From NCBI RefSeq assembly GCF_014596935.1, contig NZ_JACVXC010000005.1, positions 184,490 to 248,489 on the forward strand: a stretch of DNA of 64,000 nt. Direction: 5' to 3'. The position numbers were made by a program, and so were the translations under genes. The notes under the pieces are model-generated. The model was given only the letters and a program-made list of their open reading frames with translations. It searched no databases and was not told the DNA's origin. Shown piece after piece: positions 25,078-35,086 of this stretch. How positions within the stretch are numbered: the first letter of the stretch is position 1; every line of letters starts with the position of its first letter. This DNA is from Aestuariibaculum suncheonense. GTDB taxonomy: Bacteria; Bacteroidota; Bacteroidia; Flavobacteriales; Flavobacteriaceae.

Positions 25078-28074
25078 ATGCAAAATAAAGGATTAGTAAA
25101 ATTATTTGCAGTTTTATTCGGATTGGTTAGTATTTACCAGCTATCATTCACGTTTAAAGCAAGTCAAATAGAAAGTACGGCAGAAGAAGTTGCCATTAAC
25201 AAAGTCTCTGAAACAGAAGACGATTATCGTGCAAAACGCAGTGCAGAAGAATTAAAGTATTTAGATGCGATTGCTAACGATACTGTATTTAACATGGGTA
25301 TTGCTAAATTCACTTATAGTGAAGTGAAGCAAAAAGCCATGAACCTTGGTTTAGATTTAAAAGGAGGTATTAACGTAATTCTTCAGGTGTCTGTAAAAGA
25401 CATCTTAAAAGGATTAGCAAATCATACTAAAAACCCTGTATTTAATAAGGCATTAGATGATGCTTCAGAATTACAAAAAGATTCTCAAAACACCTATTTA
25501 GAAGATTTCTTTATCGCTTTCGATAAAATTAAAGGCGATACCAAATTAGCATCTCCTGATATTTTCTATACAAAAACTTTAGATGGAGAGATTGATGGAA
25601 GCATGACCGATAGTGAAGTAAAAGTCGTTATCGAAAGGAAAATTGATGAGTCTATCGTTTCAGCTTTTGAAGTATTACGTAAGCGTATTGATGAGTTTGG
25701 GGTAACATCTCCAAACATTCAGCGTTTGGGAACTTCTGGTCGTATTTTAGTAGAGTTACCAGGGGTTAAAGATATTGAAAGAGCAACATCATTATTACAA
25801 AGTACAGCACAATTAGAGTTTTGGGACGCATACAGAGGAGAGCAGTTTTTCGGATTCTTATCTCAGGCAAACGAAACTTTAAAAGATATTGTTGATACAA
25901 AACCGGAAACAGCGCAGGTTGAAAGCAACGATCAGGAAGATGCAAAAGAAGATGCTATCGATGATCTTTTAGGAGATGCAACTACCGATTCTACTGCTGT
26001 AGATACTGTAAATCCAATTTTCGATTTAATTCGTGGTCCCGGATACCAAGGCGGACCAATTGTTGCTTATTTTGAAGTTGCAGATCGCGCAAAAGTATTA
26101 GACTACTTAAACAAGCCACAAGTAAGAGCGTTACTTCCTGCAGAAATGCGTTACACAAAGTTTGCTTTTGGTAAACCGGAGAAAAACAGTGAAGTAGTTG
26201 GATTATACGCTTTGGCCGGAAACAGAGATAACGAGCCACAATTAAGTGGAGCAGTAGTAACAGATGCACGTCAGGAATATGACCAAATGAATAGACCAAC
26301 AGTATCTATGCAAATGAATGCAAAAGGTGCTAAAATCTGGGAAGAAATGACGGGAGAGGCATTTACTAATGGAAGCCAGATAGCTATTGTTTTAGATAAC
26401 GTAGTTTATTCGGCTCCAGGAGTAACTTCAGGACCAATTTCTGGAGGTAACTCATCTATCTCAGGAAGCTTTACCTTAAACGAAGCGATTGACTTAGCTA
26501 ACGTTTTACGTGCTGGTAAATTACCTGCATCGGCAGATATTATTCAAAGTGATGTTGTTGGACCATCTTTAGGTCAGGAAGCGATTGACAGTGGTACTAT
26601 GTCATTCATGATTGCCTTAGCTTTAGTATTAGTATGGATGGTTATCTACTATGGCAAGGCCGGTGGATTCTCTGATATTGCAATGTTATTAAACATCTTA
26701 TTAATCTTTGGTATCTTATCGGGATTAGGTGCGGTGTTAACATTACCTGGTATTGCGGGTATCGTATTAACTATTGGTATGTCGGTTGACGCGAACGTAA
26801 TTATTTTCGAGCGTATTCGAGAAGAGATTGCCAAAGGTAAAGGCCAGAAAGAAGCGATTCAGGATGGATTTAGCAATGCCTTATCATCTATTTTAGATGC
26901 GAACATTACAACTGGTTTAACTGCATTAATTTTATTTGTATTTGGTACAGGACCAATCAAAGGTTTCGCAACTACATTATTAATTGGTATCGCAACATCA
27001 TTATTTACAGCTATTTTCATTACAAGATTATTAATCGACTGGTATGTAAACAAAGGCGGTCAGTTAGAATTCTCTACGCCGCTTACTAAAAACTTATTCA
27101 GAAGAATTGATATCGAGTTCTTAAAGAAACGTAAAGTAGCATACATCATTTCAGGAGCCATCATCGTATTAGGATTAGGATCGTTATTTACTAACGGATT
27201 AGATCAAGGTGTAGATTTCGTTGGAGGTAGAACATACCGCGTAATCTTCCCTCAGGATGTGAGCGCTTCAGAAATTAAGAGTGTATTATCTCAACCAGAT
27301 GTATTCAACAGTGCTGATGCTAAAACGGTAGGAGAAAGCAATAGCTTAAAAATTACTACCAAATACAAAATTGATGAAACTGGTAAAGAAGTAGATGAAG
27401 AAATCAGAACAAAATTATTCACAGCTATTCAACCTTATTTAGGAGGTCAGTCTTACGAAGAGTTTATCGATAACAACAATGTGAATAAAGCGATTGGATT
27501 AATGGAGTCTTACAAAGTAAGTCCTACAATTGCCGATGATATTAAGCAAGCATCATTCTGGGCGATTTTAGGATCGTTAATCGTTGTGTTCCTTTATATC
27601 TTATTCCGTTTCAAAAAATGGCAATATTCACTTGGTGCTGTTGCAGCAGTATTCCACGACGTATTAATTGTATTAGGAGTATTCTCAATAACGTACAAAT
27701 TCATGCCATTCAGTATGGAAATCGATCAGGCATTCATTGCGGCGATCTTAACGGTAATTGGTTACTCATTAAACGATACGGTAATTGTATTCGATAGAAT
27801 TAGAGAGTACGTTAACGAACATACAAGCTGGGATTTCAACAAAATTGTAGACACTTCATTAAGCAGTACATTAGGAAGAACTTTAAATACATCGTCTACT
27901 ACATTGGTGGTATTATTAGCGATCTTCATTTTTGGTGGAGATTCTATTAGAGGATTTATGTTTGCTTTAATCGTTGGTATCGTAGTTGGTACATACTCTT
28001 CATTATTTATTGCATCGCCAATTATGTATGATACAGTAAAACGTTTAGAAGGTAAAAAGAAGAAAGAAGACTAA
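25078..28074 (+). CDS. secDF: Fused protein translocase SecDF
   Basis: This 998-residue fusion of SecD and SecF is the usual form in Bacteroidota. It uses the proton motive force to help protein export through SecYEG. The SecD part has GLDLKGGINVILQVSVKDIL near residue 95, a large periplasmic domain, GLDL/ISGGNSSISGSFTLNEAIDL, and six helices with TIGMSVDANVIIFERIREEI. The SecF part (from ~675) has FVGGRTYRVIF and IGYSLNDTVIVFDRIREYVN. An acidic low-complexity stretch near residues 280-305 (QEDAKEDAIDDLLGDATTDS) is an insertion in the periplasmic region. It is single and followed by a strong terminator. Confidence 0.97.
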   Translation: MQNKGLVKLFAVLFGLVSIYQLSFTFKASQIESTAEEVAINKVSETEDDYRAKRSAEELKYLDAIANDTVFNMGIAKFTYSEVKQKAMNLGLDLKGGINVILQVSVKDILKGLANHTKNPVFNKALDDASELQKDSQNTYLEDFFIAFDKIKGDTKLASPDIFYTKTLDGEIDGSMTDSEVKVVIERKIDESIVSAFEVLRKRIDEFGVTSPNIQRLGTSGRILVELPGVKDIERATSLLQSTAQLEFWDAYRGEQFFGFLSQANETLKDIVDTKPETAQVESNDQEDAKEDAIDDLLGDATTDSTAVDTVNPIFDLIRGPGYQGGPIVAYFEVADRAKVLDYLNKPQVRALLPAEMRYTKFAFGKPEKNSEVVGLYALAGNRDNEPQLSGAVVTDARQEYDQMNRPTVSMQMNAKGAKIWEEMTGEAFTNGSQIAIVLDNVVYSAPGVTSGPISGGNSSISGSFTLNEAIDLANVLRAGKLPASADIIQSDVVGPSLGQEAIDSGTMSFMIALALVLVWMVIYYGKAGGFSDIAMLLNILLIFGILSGLGAVLTLPGIAGIVLTIGMSVDANVIIFERIREEIAKGKGQKEAIQDGFSNALSSILDANITTGLTALILFVFGTGPIKGFATTLLIGIATSLFTAIFITRLLIDWYVNKGGQLEFSTPLTKNLFRRIDIEFLKKRKVAYIISGAIIVLGLGSLFTNGLDQGVDFVGGRTYRVIFPQDVSASEIKSVLSQPDVFNSADAKTVGESNSLKITTKYKIDETGKEVDEEIRTKLFTAIQPYLGGQSYEEFIDNNNVNKAIGLMESYKVSPTIADDIKQASFWAILGSLIVVFLYILFRFKKWQYSLGAVAAVFHDVLIVLGVFSITYKFMPFSMEIDQAFIAAILTVIGYSLNDTVIVFDRIREYVNEHTSWDFNKIVDTSLSSTLGRTLNTSSTTLVVLLAIFIFGGDSIRGFMFALIVGIVVGTYSSLFIASPIMYDTVKRLEGKKKKED

Positions 28075-28095
28075 TTTAGTTAGTTCTTAATAATA

Positions 28096-28127
28096 AAAAG
28101 CCCGTTAGTTTTAACGGGCTTTTTTTA
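28096..28127 (+). terminator. secDF terminator
   Basis: AAAAGCCCGTTA-GTT-TTAACGGGCTTTTTTT forms a perfect G+C-rich stem with a T-run, 21 bases after the stop codon. Confidence 0.9.
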
Positions 28128-28245
28128 TGCTTAAAATTTAACATAATTTCTCGTTGAAGGCTGTATACAACTGATATGTTATTTATATACATTTGCTTAA
28201 AATTTATCTGTGATGAATTATCAATTAATACTTCAAACTGTTTAG

Positions 28246-29541
28246 GTGAAAACCCAGACACAGTCGCGAAAAAAGTTTCTTTTTGTTTCGCGTTGGGGCG
28301 AGTCTCTGGACATTGCTAACACAATTTACTTAGAAGGTCACGCCGTAAAATTATACATAGAAGACAAAGCGTCTAAAGAAATCGGTTATGGTTTTGTGCC
28401 CAAAGCAGCACAATGGGAAAAGCATGTTGATTGGGCCGATGTTATCGTATTCGATTATACAGGTTATGGAAAAATTGCCAGTGCATTAAGAGCCAAAGGC
28501 AAATTGGTTTTAGGAGGAACCGAGTATACAGATAATTTGGAATTAGATAGGAATTTTGGTCAGGCCGAATTAAAGAAGCATAAAATAAAAGTGATTCCTT
28601 CAAAGGAGTTTACCACGTTTAACGACGCTATTCATTATATAGAAACCCACCCGAGTTCGTATGTGTTGAAACCTTGTGGAGAAACTCAAGAACTCAAACA
28701 ATTGTTGTTTGTGGGAAGTGATGAAGAAGGCCTCGACGTGATTCGAGTGTTAAAAGCTTATGAGAAATCTTGGGGAAACAACTTCGGAAATTTTCAGCTT
28801 CAGCGAAAAGTTAAGGGTGTTGAAATATCAATCGCGGCGTTTTTTAATGGGAATGAGTTTATCTATCCGATAAATATCACTTTCGAGCATAAAAAGTTAT
28901 TCCCTAAAGAGCTTGGTGTTTCAACAGGAGAAATGGGAACCAGTATGTTTTGGGTTAAAGATTCTCCAATTTTTGAAGCGACTTTGCTTAAATTTCAGCA
29001 TACGTTAGCCAAGCATCATTTTATTGGACATATCGATATCAATTGTATCGTGAATGGAAATGGCATTTATCCATTGGAGTTTACTTCGCGTTTTGGGTAT
29101 CCGCAGGTGTTAATTCAACGCGCCGGAATTAATGAACCCATAGGGGAGTTATTTTATAAATTGGTGACCAAGCAAAAGTTTAAAATCAACACGAAGAAAG
29201 GTTTTCAGGTAGGCGCTTTTATTGTGGTGCCACCATTTCCTTACGACGATAAAAAAACGTTTAATTTATTCTCTAAAGATGCGGTAGTCGTGTTTAAAAA
29301 GAATGGAAAAGAAGGCGTGCATCCGATGCATTTAAAAAAGGTAAACGACGAATGGCTCATTACAGGAAATACAGGCATAGCCGTTTTGGTAACCGGTGTT
29401 GGCAATACCATGAAAGATGCTCAGAAAATGATGTATAACCGTATACATAACGTAATTATCAATAATGGCTATTACCGCACTGATATTGGTGACCGTTGGA
29501 CTGAAGACTCCGATAAATTATGGTCTTGGGGATTACTTTAA
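28246..29541 (+). CDS. ATP-grasp enzyme related to phosphoribosylamine-glycine ligase
   Basis: The 431-residue frame starts with GTG at 28246, directly after an in-frame TAG; no earlier ATG exists. It resembles PurD (GARS): LFVSRWGESLDIANTIYLEG near the N-terminus, ATP-grasp segments (YVLKPCGETQELKQLLFVGS) and GHIDINCIVNGNGIYPLEFT followed by SRFGYPQ, where true PurD has N-x-R-F-G-D-P-E. The changed loop and overall divergence suggest another carboxylate-amine ligase, not the purine enzyme. A GNAT acetyltransferase gene follows after 12 bases. Substrate is unknown. Confidence 0.75.
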   Translation: MKTQTQSRKKFLFVSRWGESLDIANTIYLEGHAVKLYIEDKASKEIGYGFVPKAAQWEKHVDWADVIVFDYTGYGKIASALRAKGKLVLGGTEYTDNLELDRNFGQAELKKHKIKVIPSKEFTTFNDAIHYIETHPSSYVLKPCGETQELKQLLFVGSDEEGLDVIRVLKAYEKSWGNNFGNFQLQRKVKGVEISIAAFFNGNEFIYPINITFEHKKLFPKELGVSTGEMGTSMFWVKDSPIFEATLLKFQHTLAKHHFIGHIDINCIVNGNGIYPLEFTSRFGYPQVLIQRAGINEPIGELFYKLVTKQKFKINTKKGFQVGAFIVVPPFPYDDKKTFNLFSKDAVVVFKKNGKEGVHPMHLKKVNDEWLITGNTGIAVLVTGVGNTMKDAQKMMYNRIHNVIINNGYYRTDIGDRWTEDSDKLWSWGLL

Positions 29542-29553
29542 TGTTATAGGGTT

Positions 29554-29997
29554 ATGAATTTTGAGAAGTGTTTCGAGGTAGAATCCTTTTTTTCAATCCT
29601 TCCCTTGGATTGGCAGGAAAGTATACTGCCGTTTTGGGATGATTACAAAGCTTCAACCGAATGTTTTGTTTTAAAAGAAGAAGATGATATTATAGCCGGA
29701 GGTTTAGTCTTTTCTGAATGTCCGCCAGATATGCTATATGCTAAACAGCAAGCTGATTTTTGGTTTGATACCGGTTACAAATATTTGGGGTTCATTTATG
29801 TTTTAGAATCAAAACGAGGTCAGAATTTAGGCTCTTTATGGTTGAATAGTTTGAAAGATACTTATATGCATGGCAAGTTTTGGTTAACCATAGAAGACAT
29901 AAACCTGCACCATTTTTATGTTAAAAATGGTTTCCGATATGTAAAGACTTTAGATCATGGCGAACAAGAGGAAGGTTTATACATTTACCCAAATTAA
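29554..29997 (+). CDS. GNAT-family N-acetyltransferase
   Basis: This 147-residue protein has a GNAT-like core: IIAGGLVFSECPPD on strands 2-3, then YLGFIYVLESKRGQNLGSLW, whose RGQNLGS replaces the acetyl-CoA loop R/QxxGxG/A, and a C-terminal LHHFYVKNGFRYVKTLDH typical of the family end. It would transfer an acetyl group from acetyl-CoA to an unknown amine. It follows the ATP-grasp gene closely, so the two may act in one pathway. Confidence 0.82.
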   Translation: MNFEKCFEVESFFSILPLDWQESILPFWDDYKASTECFVLKEEDDIIAGGLVFSECPPDMLYAKQQADFWFDTGYKYLGFIYVLESKRGQNLGSLWLNSLKDTYMHGKFWLTIEDINLHHFYVKNGFRYVKTLDHGEQEEGLYIYPN

Positions 29998-30063
29998 ACC
30001 TGAGATTTATTAAAAAGTGGGCACTTTAATTTAACTTGCAACTTTTAATAACAGGTTTAAAAA

Positions 30064-32442
30064 ATGAGTTTTAAGACAGTTTCAATATATATTCTTTTTG
30101 TATTCGTATTATTTCAAGGGTTAAAGGGGGCCTCACAAAACATTGAAATAAAAGGCGTTGTTGTTGATGAAGTTAGTAAGCAACCATTGTCCTATGCTAC
30201 CATTGTAGTTGCCAGTCTTGATACTAAACAAGCTATTGCAGGTGCTATAACTACTGAGGATGGTAGTTTTTCTCTTAACACCAAAGCATCAAAGTTTTAT
30301 ATAGAAGTAAGTTTTATAGGGTTTCTATCGAAAACTATTGAACAATTCAATTTAAAAAATAATACCATTAATCTGGGAACCATTGAACTTCAGGAGGATG
30401 CTTCGCAGTTAGACGAAGTGGTAGTGAAGGCAGAAACGTCCAGAACTGAATTTAAATTAGATAGGCGTGTTTTTAATGTGGGTAAAGATATTTCCAGTAC
30501 AGGTATGAGTGCTTTGGAAGTCCTCAATAATGTGCCTTCGGTTAGTGTAAATATAGAGGGGATTATAAGTTTACGAGGGAGTAGTGGTGTACAGATTTTA
30601 ATTAATGGAAAACCTTCTATTCTTACCGGCGAAGGTGGGGCGCTGGGAAGTATTACTGCCGATATGATTGAAAGTATTGAAGTTATAACAAACCCATCTG
30701 CAAAATATGATGCCGAGGGAACTTCAGGTATTATAAATATCATTATTAAAAAAGAGGAGCGTAAAGGTTTGAACGGTTCTTTAAGTCTAAATTCTGGAGT
30801 TCCAGATAATCACAGTATCGGATTGAGTTTAAACCGACGTTCGGAAAAGTTTAATTTATTTACACAACTGGGTATTGGCCGACGAAGTAATCCTAACGAA
30901 GGGGAGAATATTAATACAGATCTGATTAATAATACCGACCTGATGAATTCAGGAAACGAATACAGAAATGAAAAGTTTTATAATATCATTTTAGGAACCG
31001 ATTATTATATCGATCCCAATAATGTGGTAACGCTTTCTGGAAATTTTGCTTATGAGGTAGAAGATCAACCTTCAAATAATCTGTTTAAGTTGTTTGATGA
31101 GAATAACAGTTTAGTATCCCAATGGGAGCGAACCGAAGTAACTGAAGCAACTAATCCTAAATGGCAGTATGAGCTTCAATATAAAAGGGATTTTGACGAT
31201 CATGAAGATCACGATTTATTGTTTAGTGCTCTAGGGCAGTCATTTGCCAAAGACCAATCTTCTTTATTTAATGATGTTACGGTTTCGGGTGAAAATCGAG
31301 ATGCCGTTCAACGCACTCGAGCCGATTTTAGTGATTACACGTACACATTTAAGTTAGATTATACTAAACCATTTTCAGAACAATGGCGTCTGGAAACCGG
31401 TGCTCAATATGTAATAAATGATGTAAGTAACGATTATGAAGTGGAGAACTTTGTTGATGGAAATTTTGTGACGGACGAAGGGCTTACCAATATTTTTAAT
31501 TACAATCAGAATGTTTTTGGGATTTATGCAACAGGGTCTTTTGAGGGAGCGAAATGGGGATTGAAAACAGGACTTAGGGTAGAACAAACCGATTTGAAGA
31601 CTTTATTGGCAAATACTAATGAAGCAAATAATCAAAATTATTTAAATCTGTTTCCAAGTGTACATACATCATATAAAGTATCAGATATGGTTTCTTTGCA
31701 AGCCGGGTATTCTAAGCGCATTTACCGCCCACGATTATGGGATTTAAATCCGTTTTTTAATATAAGGAATAGTTTTAGCATTCGTCAAGGGAATCCTAAC
31801 CTAATGCCTGAATTTACAGATTCGTACGAATTGACCAGTATTTTCGATATCGGAAAAACATCGCTTAATTTTGGAGTGTATCATCGCTACACCACCGATG
31901 TGATTGAACGTATTACAACTTCCAAAGATAATGTAAACATAACAAGACCCGAGAATATTGGGGCGAACAGTACTTACGGAATTGAGTTTAATACCAAGTA
32001 TAGCCCGATAAATTGGTTAACACTTAATGCCGATTTTAATTATAATACCTTTAAACGTGATGGAAGTTTTGAAGCTCAGGTGTTCGATTTTAAAGGAAAT
32101 CAGTGGACTTCCAAGTTAATGGGGAAATTTAAATTGCCTGCTGATATAGATTTTGAAGCAACTGGAAATTATCAGTCCAAATATAAAACCGTACAAAGTG
32201 TAGTGAGCGATATGCTGTTTTTAGATTTAGGCCTTCGGAAAAAAATACTGAAAGGCAGAGGTGTTTTAAATGTAGGAGTTCGCGATGTTTTTGCTTCAAG
32301 AATCGATGAGAGATTTACTACCCAAAATACTTTTTTGGCTTATAGTAAAAATGCACGTGGTCGCTTTGTTACATTTGGTTTTAGCTATGGTTTTGGTAAA
32401 GGAGAAGCTATGGAATATTCCGGAGGCAGACGACATTATTAA
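30064..32442 (+). CDS. TonB-dependent receptor-like outer-membrane protein
   Basis: This 792-residue protein has a signal peptide (ending LKGASQ). A carboxypeptidase-regulatory-like domain (~25-110; KGVVVDEVSKQPLSYATIVV) precedes a plug domain (SALEVLNNVPSVSVNIEGII then SLRGSSGVQILINGKP) and an outer-membrane beta-barrel of the OMP_b-brl_3 kind, with the signature YSKRIYRPRLWDLNPFFNIR. The barrel ends FGFSYGFGKGEAMEYSGGRRHY. It would take up or bind an unknown substrate. Its stop codon overlaps the convergent stop of the DUF192 gene by three bases. Confidence 0.88.
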   Translation: MSFKTVSIYILFVFVLFQGLKGASQNIEIKGVVVDEVSKQPLSYATIVVASLDTKQAIAGAITTEDGSFSLNTKASKFYIEVSFIGFLSKTIEQFNLKNNTINLGTIELQEDASQLDEVVVKAETSRTEFKLDRRVFNVGKDISSTGMSALEVLNNVPSVSVNIEGIISLRGSSGVQILINGKPSILTGEGGALGSITADMIESIEVITNPSAKYDAEGTSGIINIIIKKEERKGLNGSLSLNSGVPDNHSIGLSLNRRSEKFNLFTQLGIGRRSNPNEGENINTDLINNTDLMNSGNEYRNEKFYNIILGTDYYIDPNNVVTLSGNFAYEVEDQPSNNLFKLFDENNSLVSQWERTEVTEATNPKWQYELQYKRDFDDHEDHDLLFSALGQSFAKDQSSLFNDVTVSGENRDAVQRTRADFSDYTYTFKLDYTKPFSEQWRLETGAQYVINDVSNDYEVENFVDGNFVTDEGLTNIFNYNQNVFGIYATGSFEGAKWGLKTGLRVEQTDLKTLLANTNEANNQNYLNLFPSVHTSYKVSDMVSLQAGYSKRIYRPRLWDLNPFFNIRNSFSIRQGNPNLMPEFTDSYELTSIFDIGKTSLNFGVYHRYTTDVIERITTSKDNVNITRPENIGANSTYGIEFNTKYSPINWLTLNADFNYNTFKRDGSFEAQVFDFKGNQWTSKLMGKFKLPADIDFEATGNYQSKYKTVQSVVSDMLFLDLGLRKKILKGRGVLNVGVRDVFASRIDERFTTQNTFLAYSKNARGRFVTFGFSYGFGKGEAMEYSGGRRHY

Positions 32443-32933
32443 GGTGTTTTTACAAAACTAATACTATCGTTAACAGAAAGCCTCCATTGGTCTGCTAGAC
32501 CTGCATTAACTTCTAATACATATTTTGCTGGCAGGTTTGATGGTAATGATGATTCATCAAAAGGTTTGGCATTTTTCTGAAAACTCACAATTTTGTTATC
32601 ATCACCAATGTAAATAATGTCTAATGAAATTCTCGTGTTTTTCATATAGAAATAACGCTCTTGAACATCATCAAAAATAAAAAGCATGCCTTGTTTGGGT
32701 TTCATGGCATCTCTATACATTAGGCCGGTCTCGCGATCAAATTCGGTATCGGCGATTTCAATATCTAGATAGACCTGAGTAGAATCGGCTTTAAAAATGG
32801 TAAGTTCGCCTTCTTTGGAGAATTGAACTTGGGTTTGTTTTACAACTTTTTTATCCTCTTTGCAACCTGTAAGGCTTAACGCTAAACAGGCTGCAAAACA
32901 CAGATAACATAATTTAAAACGATTAAACATCAT
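32439..32933 (-). CDS. DUF192 lipoprotein
   Basis: The protein is 164 residues from the ATG at 32933, one base after the lgt stop; a longer frame from 32966 would overlap lgt and hide the lipobox. Signal: MMFNRFKLCYLCFAACLALS then LTGC. The DUF192 core is recognisable: DIEIADTEFDRETGLMYRDA, KPKQGMLFIFDDVQERYFYM and KNTRISLDIIYIGDDNKIV. DUF192 proteins are small extracytoplasmic proteins of unknown role. The tight coupling to lgt, the enzyme that lipidates such proteins, is notable but probably just operon economy. Confidence 0.88.
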   Translation of the reverse strand: MMFNRFKLCYLCFAACLALSLTGCKEDKKVVKQTQVQFSKEGELTIFKADSTQVYLDIEIADTEFDRETGLMYRDAMKPKQGMLFIFDDVQERYFYMKNTRISLDIIYIGDDNKIVSFQKNAKPFDESSLPSNLPAKYVLEVNAGLADQWRLSVNDSISFVKTP

Positions 32934-32934
32934 G

Positions 32935-33864
32935 TTATAATACAGGTTGTTTTGGTTTGTAAACAAACATGAAATACAGCCCGATAAGTATAAACGGAAT
33001 GCTTAACCATTGTCCGGTATTTAATCCGAACCAGTTGATGTATTCGTCGCCTTGAGGTTCTTTTACAAATTCCACAAAGAATCTAATGGTCCATAACAGG
33101 ATTAAAAACAATCCGAATAAAAACCCGGTTTGATCTTTTTTAGTGGTTTTAGAGTAGAAATACCATAAAATTAAAAATACAAAAACGTAGCAGAATGATT
33201 CGTATAATTGTGCCGGATGTCTGTAAGGTACAACGTCTAATAAGTTTTGAAACTGCGGATTACTAGTCACGGCATTATAGGCTTCCTGAACATCTTTGAT
33301 GCCGGTTAACTGTACAATCTGACTCTTGTAATACTGATCCTGAATAAAACGTACACCAAAAGCGGAATCGGTAACCTTTCCTATAATTTCCGAATTGATA
33401 AAGTTTCCAATTCTAATGAATACGGCACCTGAAGCAACAGAAATTACGACGCGGTCTAAAATCCATAGTAAGGATTTGTAATTGTATTTTTTACGATACA
33501 AGTACATGCCAACAATAATTCCAATGGCGGCACCGTGGCTAGCTAAACCTTGAAATCCTGTAAATTCAATACCACCTTTAAATCGGAAAGGTAAAAAGAT
33601 GCTAAAAAAGTCTTCTGAAATTAATTCAGACTGATAAAATAAAACATGTCCTAAACGCGCACCAATCATGGTGGCTAAAACGGTATAAATGAATAATGGG
33701 TCTAAATATTCTAAAGACACTTTTTCTTTAGTGAAAATACGTTTCATAATAAACCACCCTAGAACAAAGGCCGTAACCCACATTAAGCTATAAAAGTGTA
33801 GTTTAAAATTTCCAATGATATCGATACCTGTTATAGGGTTCCAATCAAATTTTAATAGGTACAT
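32935..33864 (-). CDS. lgt: Prolipoprotein diacylglyceryl transferase
   Basis: This 309-residue integral membrane enzyme transfers diacylglycerol from phosphatidylglycerol to the lipobox Cys of prolipoproteins. Seven helices are predicted. Conserved elements: GARLGHVLFYQSELI, FIRIGNFINSEIIG (the Lgt signature with Arg, Asn and Glu), and YRHPAQLYESFCYV. Length is a little above the E. coli enzyme. The neighbours downstream (DUF192 lipoprotein) and upstream (an immunophilin lipoprotein) are among its likely substrates. Confidence 0.96.
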   Translation of the reverse strand: MYLLKFDWNPITGIDIIGNFKLHFYSLMWVTAFVLGWFIMKRIFTKEKVSLEYLDPLFIYTVLATMIGARLGHVLFYQSELISEDFFSIFLPFRFKGGIEFTGFQGLASHGAAIGIIVGMYLYRKKYNYKSLLWILDRVVISVASGAVFIRIGNFINSEIIGKVTDSAFGVRFIQDQYYKSQIVQLTGIKDVQEAYNAVTSNPQFQNLLDVVPYRHPAQLYESFCYVFVFLILWYFYSKTTKKDQTGFLFGLFLILLWTIRFFVEFVKEPQGDEYINWFGLNTGQWLSIPFILIGLYFMFVYKPKQPVL

Positions 33865-33901
33865 AAGTTTTATTTTTTTAAATATGTATGTTTATCTTAC
33901 T

Positions 33902-35029
33902 TTAAAGTGCCTCTATAATTTCAACTTCAAAAATTAAGTTGGCACGCGGTGGAATACCACGATTTCCCATTTCGCCATAGCCTAAGTGATACGGAATAAA
34001 TAGGGTCGCTTTATCACCAACGCTTAATTGTTGTAAACCTTCTTTGAAACCTGGAATCATACGAGCATCCGGACTAATTTCAGCTTCAATTGGGCGATAC
34101 ATTCCGGCATCGCGTTTCCCTGGATTAACTATTTCGTGGGCCTCAGCAAGTTCTAATTTACTTGTGTCGAAAAGCTTTCCATCTTCCATGTATAGGCTAT
34201 AATCAGTGAGTATTATGGCGGTTGACGGTAGTTTATTACCATCACCTTTTTTGCTGATATAGTATTTTAAACCTGAAGGTAAGGTGGTTGCTTCAGCTTT
34301 TTGTTGTTCAAATCTTTCTTTGGTTTCTTTTAATAAAGCTTCCATTTTAGCTGCTTTTTCTTTTTCCAGACGTTCAGCTTCAATAAAATGATTAACGAAA
34401 ATATCAGGAGCATCAAAGCGTTTCGCTTCTTTACCTTTTCTAATGATGTTCAATTCTTTAATATAAACCGTATCAATTGGCGCGTCCATCATTCCAGTTT
34501 TTACTTTCGAAATACTGTCTTCAACATCTAAACCAATAACCAGTTCACCAAAAACAGAATGCTTATTATCTAAGAATGGTGTAGGCTTGTCGGTGATGAA
34601 AAATTGACTACCATTGGTGTTTGGTCCTGAATTAGCCATAGACAAAATACCAGCTTTGTCGTGTTTTAATTCCGGAGAAAATTCATCTGAAAATTTATAA
34701 CCTGGTCCACCAGATCCGTTCCCGTAAGGATCGCCTCCCTGAATCATAAAGCTGTCTATAACCCGATGAAAGGTTGTGCCATTATAAAACTTTTTTCCTT
34801 TAAATTGTTTATCAACCATTGTATTTGTGCCTTCAGCTAGCGAGACGAAATTAGCAACCGTTACCGGAGTCTTATCGTAAGCCAGTTTCGCAACCATAAT
34901 ACCTTTACTTGTTACAAACTCGGCATACATACCATCTTCAAGTTCCGGGTATTGCGCTTTGCAAGAGGTTAAATTGGTAATCAGGGTAACAATGAAAAGT
35001 AATTTAATTGAAATTTTTAAGGGATTCAT
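33902..35029 (-). CDS. Dual-family immunophilin: cyclophilin-FKBP fusion lipoprotein
   Basis: This 375-residue lipoprotein (LTSC, Cys23) joins two peptidyl-prolyl isomerase folds. The N-terminal cyclophilin (~33-205) has [40 protein letters not shown] and HSVFGELV. A Lys/Glu-rich coiled coil (~215-255) links it to a C-terminal FKBP (~260-375) with [37 protein letters not shown] and [16 protein letters not shown]. Such dual-family immunophilins (cyclophilin first, FKBP second) have been described in Flavobacterium by Barik and colleagues, as I recall. It would fold exported proteins. Next gene downstream is lgt, upstream is gldI. Confidence 0.93.
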   Translation of the reverse strand: MNPLKISIKLLFIVTLITNLTSCKAQYPELEDGMYAEFVTSKGIMVAKLAYDKTPVTVANFVSLAEGTNTMVDKQFKGKKFYNGTTFHRVIDSFMIQGGDPYGNGSGGPGYKFSDEFSPELKHDKAGILSMANSGPNTNGSQFFITDKPTPFLDNKHSVFGELVIGLDVEDSISKVKTGMMDAPIDTVYIKELNIIRKGKEAKRFDAPDIFVNHFIEAERLEKEKAAKMEALLKETKERFEQQKAEATTLPSGLKYYISKKGDGNKLPSTAIILTDYSLYMEDGKLFDTSKLELAEAHEIVNPGKRDAGMYRPIEAEISPDARMIPGFKEGLQQLSVGDKATLFIPYHLGYGEMGNRGIPPRANLIFEVEIIEAL

Positions 35030-35086
35030 GTGGTATTCTAAATGTTTAATAGGGAATAGTTGATTTTTTATGCTTTTGTTTCAAAA

